This document shows positions 59,811-64,000 of a stretch of 64,000 nt of DNA, piece after piece (position 1 is the first letter of the stretch; each line of letters opens with the position of its first letter). A program made the position numbers and the translations under genes. The DNA is from Glebionis coronaria. Lineage: Eukaryota > Streptophyta > Magnoliopsida > Asterales > Asteraceae. The notes beneath the pieces are model-generated. The model was not told the origin of the DNA, made no database searches, and saw nothing but the letters and a program-made list of their open reading frames with translations. The DNA lies in contig CM046875.1 in NCBI GenBank assembly GCA_025667525.1, positions 284,908,140 to 284,972,139 of the forward strand. Reading direction: 5' to 3'.

Positions 59811-62200
59811 CACCAAGTGTATGGGCTAAGGTGACATGCTACACAAAGGTTAGTAGAAAGGAAAGAAACACCAATGTATATATAATCACTACCTACTAAG
59901 TAACTTGAGAGGGAGAAGGAGAAGAAATCTCAAATTAGAAGCAAGTATTTTGCTAAGTATGTCCAAAGAGGTAAATGACAAAATCAAGGTTCAATTGGTG
60001 GAATGGAGGTAGAAAAGAAACATCCAACCAATGAAGATGATAAATTTGTCAAGGGGTTAAAATTTAGAATTGATGGAATCACCCATAAACAATTGTAAAG
60101 ATTAACCACGATCAACTCAAAAGGAAGAGAGAATGATCAAATAAAGAAAACAAACACAATACAAAGATTTCATATTACATAAATATGAAAAAGAAAAACA
60201 AAGTAGATAGTCATACACAATATGAGTATCTAACACAAAAGATATGGAAAAATAAACCACAAAGCATAAGCTAGTCTAATAGTGATAATTTTCCAAGATT
60301 GCTTAAAAACACTAATGACTCTAAAACAACTAAAGTTTTATTACTCCAAGGGAGTGTAGCCCTTTAGTTGGAAAAATAACACGACGATGCATCATTCAAA
60401 GTTTTGTCCACGAGAACGAAAACTTTGAGAGGAGGCCGAGTGAGGAGGAATTCAAGAAAATTTAACTTCTCATACACATGAGCAAGTTCAATTTGTTGAA
60501 ATAGACAATAAGCACACGAGGATCCATGATGCAACACAAATTCGGTTGATGGGGGAAGACCATCACACCCAGGGTTTGGTGGTGGTGAGGAAAGTGGGTA
60601 GGTAATGTTTTCACAATGCCTTGTGAGGTTTGGGAAGGTTGAAAGGTCATTGAGTTGAGGAGTGCCAAAAGGTTTTGGTGGTGGGGGGAGAGTTTCCTTT
60701 TCTCCGGTGATGGGGTTAATGGAGTAGGTCTCATTCCAATACTTGATTGGAGAGAAGGTGGGGTTCTTGGGTGGTTTGGATGAAGAGGGTTCATTTTTCT
60801 TGATCCAAATAGGTCTAACCGATATTTTCGGTTTTTGGAAAGCTTGGATGAGGAAGCTTAGAGTGAGGAGGTTTGTGACAATGAAATGTCAAGGTTATGA
60901 AAGGGAGAGTTAGGCATTGTTGAGTTGTGAGAATGAAATCTCAAGGTGGGGGTATAAGAAGAAAGTATACAAGGCAAAGGTTTGAAAATCAAAAGTAAAG
61001 TGTCAAGGAATGTTTAGCCAAATTGAGTAAACATGGAATCTTGATAGGGAATAGGGTGATGAAGAAAGACCAAAAACGAGCCATAATATGACTTTCTGTC
61101 CGCGGTACCTTATAGGGACCGGCGGTTCCTTATCACTTAAGGAACCGCGCGACTTTAAGGAGCCGCGTGCAGTGGACTTGAAACCTTGATTTTCTAGGGT
61201 TTTGAGAAAAAACTAAGACTTTTTCAAAAAATTGCAAATCTTGGAATTTTACCTCTATTAGCACTAAAATATGCTAGGGTTGCATAAAAGCAACACATTC
61301 ACCAAGAATGTCTTGACAAAGGGTGACAAAATATTTAGGTAACATTTTGAACCAATTTTAGTCAAGTTTTGGAGGTTGTGATAGATTTAGGTCCAATTTT
61401 AATTTGGAATTAAAGTTGATTAATGTGCACATAAAGATAGAAACACACAATGCTAAGACCATAATTCATTCTCATAAAACACTCATGAAAGAGATACATA
61501 AAGGAAATAAAGAAAAACAATTAACTAAACTAAAGATAAATTAAAACTAGGTCTTGATTAGTAATATTCCTTGGCTCGAATTTTTTTGAAAACTATTTTT
61601 AAAGAAAATCACCATTCATCTCCTAGGAGGAGGCATGTTAAACAAGGTGAGTAAGAAATCTTGCAATCTCATATGAAGTCCCAACATCTCCATCCTAAGG
61701 TTTTGAATGATGTAGTTATTAAAGAGGCAACATAGACAATGAGAACCATGAGCTTCTAGGAACCCAAGGAAGTAAGGATCACCTATAAAGAAGGGAAGTG
61801 GAACACCCAAAATGGGAGTGTTTGAGGGAGGTGGAGGTGGAGGAGGTATGTTCTCCAAGAGATGTGGGTGAGTGTGGAGGCATGCTCTCCAAGGGTGAAA
61901 AGGGTGAGTTTGGAGTTGTAAATGGTGAAGTCACCAGGGTATAATCAAAGTCATTCACAATGGGAATGCTTTGGATGGGTTATGGTTGGGTAGTCACATC
62001 CAAGAGATTACTTGGAGTGAAGGGTGAGGAAAGCTCATTCATCCTAGATTGGAATGAAGAGGAGGTAGAACCATGAGAATGGTTGGTTCCATGGGTAGAG
62101 GTAGTCTTGCATGGAGTAAGAGGTGGTGAGTTTGATGAAGAAATGAGAATTGGGACAATCTCATTCTTGGGTGTGTGAAAGGATGAAGAGTTAGGTTTAG
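59811..62200 (-). pseudogene. Sirevirus-like interior with Pro/Ser-rich coding remnants
   Basis: Minus frames 60794-60462, 61858-61616 (MENIPPPPPPP...) and about 62196-61980 (PNSSSFHTPKNE...) are Pro/Ser/Thr-rich. In Sireviruses an env-like or Gag-like ORF of this kind can lie before the 3' UTR, but I cannot assign it. The apparent Met starts at 62222 and 62233 lie inside the Athila-2 LTR and are artefacts. The element continues outside the window behind Athila-2. Confidence 0.4.
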
Positions 62201-63680
62201 TGATAGGTGTGTAAACACCCATCCTTTTACCACTTAATTCTGGCTAAAACAAGACCAAAACACGTATTTAATATCATTTGTTTGGAATTATGCGTGGTTT
62301 TTGTGTTTATTGTGTTTTCAGAGCCAACCGGATGAATATTGAAGAAAACATGGGATTGCACGGGTTTTACTGAAGAAAAGGACTCAAGTTAAAGTCTATT
62401 GTCCAAGAGATGCAAAAGATTTGAAGTCACTGGGCCTATTCGAAGATTTATCAAAGAAAAGGACCAAAGATGGAAGATTTACATAAGTCGAAGAAACTCA
62501 AGTCTATTAAACGAAGAAATTAAAAGACGAGTTGAATTTAATCGACGACAAATCCCGAATCAGAATCGAAAACGTCAACTTTTCTGAAAAGACGAGAAGA
62601 CGAAAGAGAGAGAAGAAAGCCCACTCACCAACCAATCACTAAGGACTATAAAAGGATCTCCTACACACACAATTAGGGAGTTAGCTTTTCTTTCCTAGTG
62701 TTTGCTTCGTTTCATCACCAACACCATTAGGGTGTTTTGGTGATTTTTCATTTTTCTTAAATCTTGTAAGTGTTTGATCATTACTATTGTTAACTTTTAC
62801 ATTAATCCTTCAATTCCAATCTTTCTATTCATCTTATCCATCTACTTTTCTATTCAAAGTTCTTAAGTTCTTGGTTGATTAATTTTAATCTTTTAAACGT
62901 GGTTGATTTTGTATTTTTATTATTGGGATTTGTTACTTATGATGTTTAAAGGATTATTGGTTAATTTGGCTAAACCTTTTTGAGTAATTTGGTGATTGAT
63001 TCGAAAATCGTTTTTGCTGTAACTGCTACTGTTCTTCGTCCAGACTTTCCGAATAGACGAATTTCTGTTTCCCTTATTCGGAATATTGGATATTCCGAAT
63101 AGGGCTTTTTACTTTTCCCTTACTCGGAATAATATATTCCGCATAGCCAGTTTCTTTTTCCCTTACTCGGAATTTTTCGAACATTCCGCATAGGATTGTT
63201 TTTCCGATTAGCCTCCCTAGATCCTTCTTTATTCGGAATATCTTAGATATTCCGAATAAGGCCTCTATTCCGCATAGAACTTGTTTTCCGCATGGCTTGT
63301 TTTTCCGAATTGCATTTTTATTCCGCATAGTAGAACATTCCGCATAGACCATAATTCCGAATAGGGCTATTTTTCCGAATTGAACATGCATTCCGAATAG
63401 CTTGTTTTTCCGCATAGGACTTACTTTCCGCATAGAGGCATTTTTCCGAGTAGGATATTCTTTAGTAAGGGTAATTTCCAGTTTTAATTCAAGTGTTGCT
63501 TTTTAATTGTTGATTGTTTCTAGTTTATCTAATTATCATTTTATTCATTTCCCTGTTTAGTAGATTAGAAAACCAAACCCATTTTTGGACACCAAGAACA
63601 AATCATTCCACTTTTAACTGAGATCAATTCGAGAGGATATCGAGAGAACATAATTGAACCTAGCAAAATCATTTGTATCA
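62201..63680 (+). mobile_element. Athila-2 5' LTR (1480 bp)
   Basis: Starts TGATAGGTGTGTAAACACCC, matching the element-strand start of the Athila-1 LTR (TGATAGGTGTGTAAACACTC), and ends TTGTATCA like it. A TATA box (CTATAAAAGG) is at 62646-62655. It interrupts the Sirevirus-like element; the pre-insertion bases are TTTAG. The 3' LTR is outside the window. Confidence 0.9.
63040..63455 (+). repeat. TTCCGAATAG/TTCCGCATAG motif array in the Athila-2 LTR
   Basis: About twenty TTCCG cores, mostly followed by AATAG or CATAG, with several facing copies (ATTCGGAATATC...GATATTCCGAAT) able to form hairpins. Located 400-800 nt downstream of the TATA box, as in the Athila-1 LTR, although the flanking sequence is not conserved. 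Confidence 0.9.
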
Positions 63681-63682
63681 AA

Positions 63683-63697
63683 TGGCGCCGCTGCCGG
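63683..63697 (+). other. Athila-2 primer-binding site (tRNA-Asp)
   Basis: TGGCGCCGCTGCCGG, 2 nt after the LTR, differing by one base (C for T) from the Athila-1 site. Confidence 0.85.
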
Positions 63698-63884
63698 CTC
63701 TTCTCGTTAAGATCAAAAGTTTTTTGTGAGAACTTGGATTTTGGGATCCGTTCCCCGTGAACGTTACTTTTTCACAAAAATCCTAAAAAATATAAAATTT
63801 TCAAAAATACAAAAAAATAAAAAAAAACATAAAAACCAAAAATATTTTTGCCTTGTTTTTCTTTGTTCGTTCTTTTGCAGGTGT

Positions 63885-64000
63885 ATGCGCACTCGATCCA
63901 CGTCTTATCAAGAGCCCGAGCCTCTCGATAACTTAGACATGGCTGGTGTACAAAACAACAATAACATACCACCTCCGAACAACAATAATAACAACAACAA
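63885..64000 (+). CDS. Athila-2 Gag, N-terminal 38 codons (runs off window)
   Basis: Starts MRTRSTSYQEPEPLDNLDMAGV and continues into an Asn/Pro-rich stretch, colinear with the Athila-1 Gag start (MRTRSSTYQEP...DMAGV). Preceded by TTCTTTTGCAG|GTGT, a splice-acceptor-like sequence that ends 4 nt before the ATG and is conserved with Athila-1. Structural protein of the particle. Open to the window end. Confidence 0.85.
   Translation, partial: MRTRSTSYQEPEPLDNLDMAGVQNNNNIPPPNNNNNNN

Noticed and set aside
61980..62233. Two overlapping minus ORFs starting in GTGTAAACACCC
   Set aside because: Their Met codons lie inside the Athila-2 LTR; the frames are chimeric across the insertion junction.

Overview
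The window is plant nuclear DNA made almost entirely of nested transposable elements. I found no intact, expressed-looking host protein gene. The evidence is Ty1/copia and Ty3/gypsy LTR retrotransposons with plant primer-binding sites, a Helitron, hAT MITEs, a CACTA-like end, a LINE 3' end and exon-like scraps of plant housekeeping genes. The copia Gag layout (two zinc knuckles separated by a coiled coil) and the gypsy LTR ends (TGTAACACCCCC...TTGTCACA on the + strand) resemble what I know from Asteraceae such as Tanacetum, Artemisia and Lactuca. The family assignment is inference.

Layout. 1-5865: remnant of a copia element on the minus strand, with its LTR at 4840-5865, a decayed gag at 2743-4268 and a ~149-bp tandem array at 1700-2700. 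5938-7240: a CACTA-like terminus with an exact 179-bp tandem array, followed by a tRNA-Ala(UGC)-like gene at 7248-7319. 7320-10560: a mosaic containing exon-like fragments of CstF64 and Cactin with splice sites retained, a 93-bp hAT MITE and short repeats. 10800-11276: a 41-bp minisatellite. 11478-58023: one plus-strand copia element that carries nearly everything else.

The copia element (LTR 11478-11996, PBS at 11999) is split by two minus-strand gypsy elements. Gypsy-1 (13385-26827, TSD GCTAT) interrupts gag and itself contains a 3.57-kb solo-LTR-like insert (19299-22871, TSD ATCGT). Gypsy-2 (30476-57845, TSD AAGAC) interrupts reverse transcriptase. It contains a gag-protease-only Athila-type element (37171-46106, TSD GTTAC) and a 6.2-kb non-autonomous Helitron (48087-54323) that landed in a TA microsatellite. 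The Helitron carries a hAT MITE and a 156-bp LINE tail with a 16-bp TSD. After gypsy-2 the copia RT resumes for 178 bp and is cut by a minus-strand Sirevirus-like LTR (58024-59621). A second, plus-strand Athila-type element (LTR 62201-63680) interrupts that one and runs off the window.

Nearly all coding regions carry stops and frameshifts. The best preserved is the Athila-1 gag/protease (40916-44126), with one frameshift and near-identical LTRs, so it is probably the youngest insertion. The most thought-provoking signals are: (i) three unrelated LTRs each hold a dense array of a different ~10-nt motif 400-950 nt downstream of the TATA box; (ii) an exact second copy of the gypsy-2 polypurine tract lies between RT and integrase; (iii) pieces of two RNA-processing genes sit within 2 kb beside a CACTA-like end; (iv) a splice-acceptor-like sequence is conserved just before the Athila gag start.
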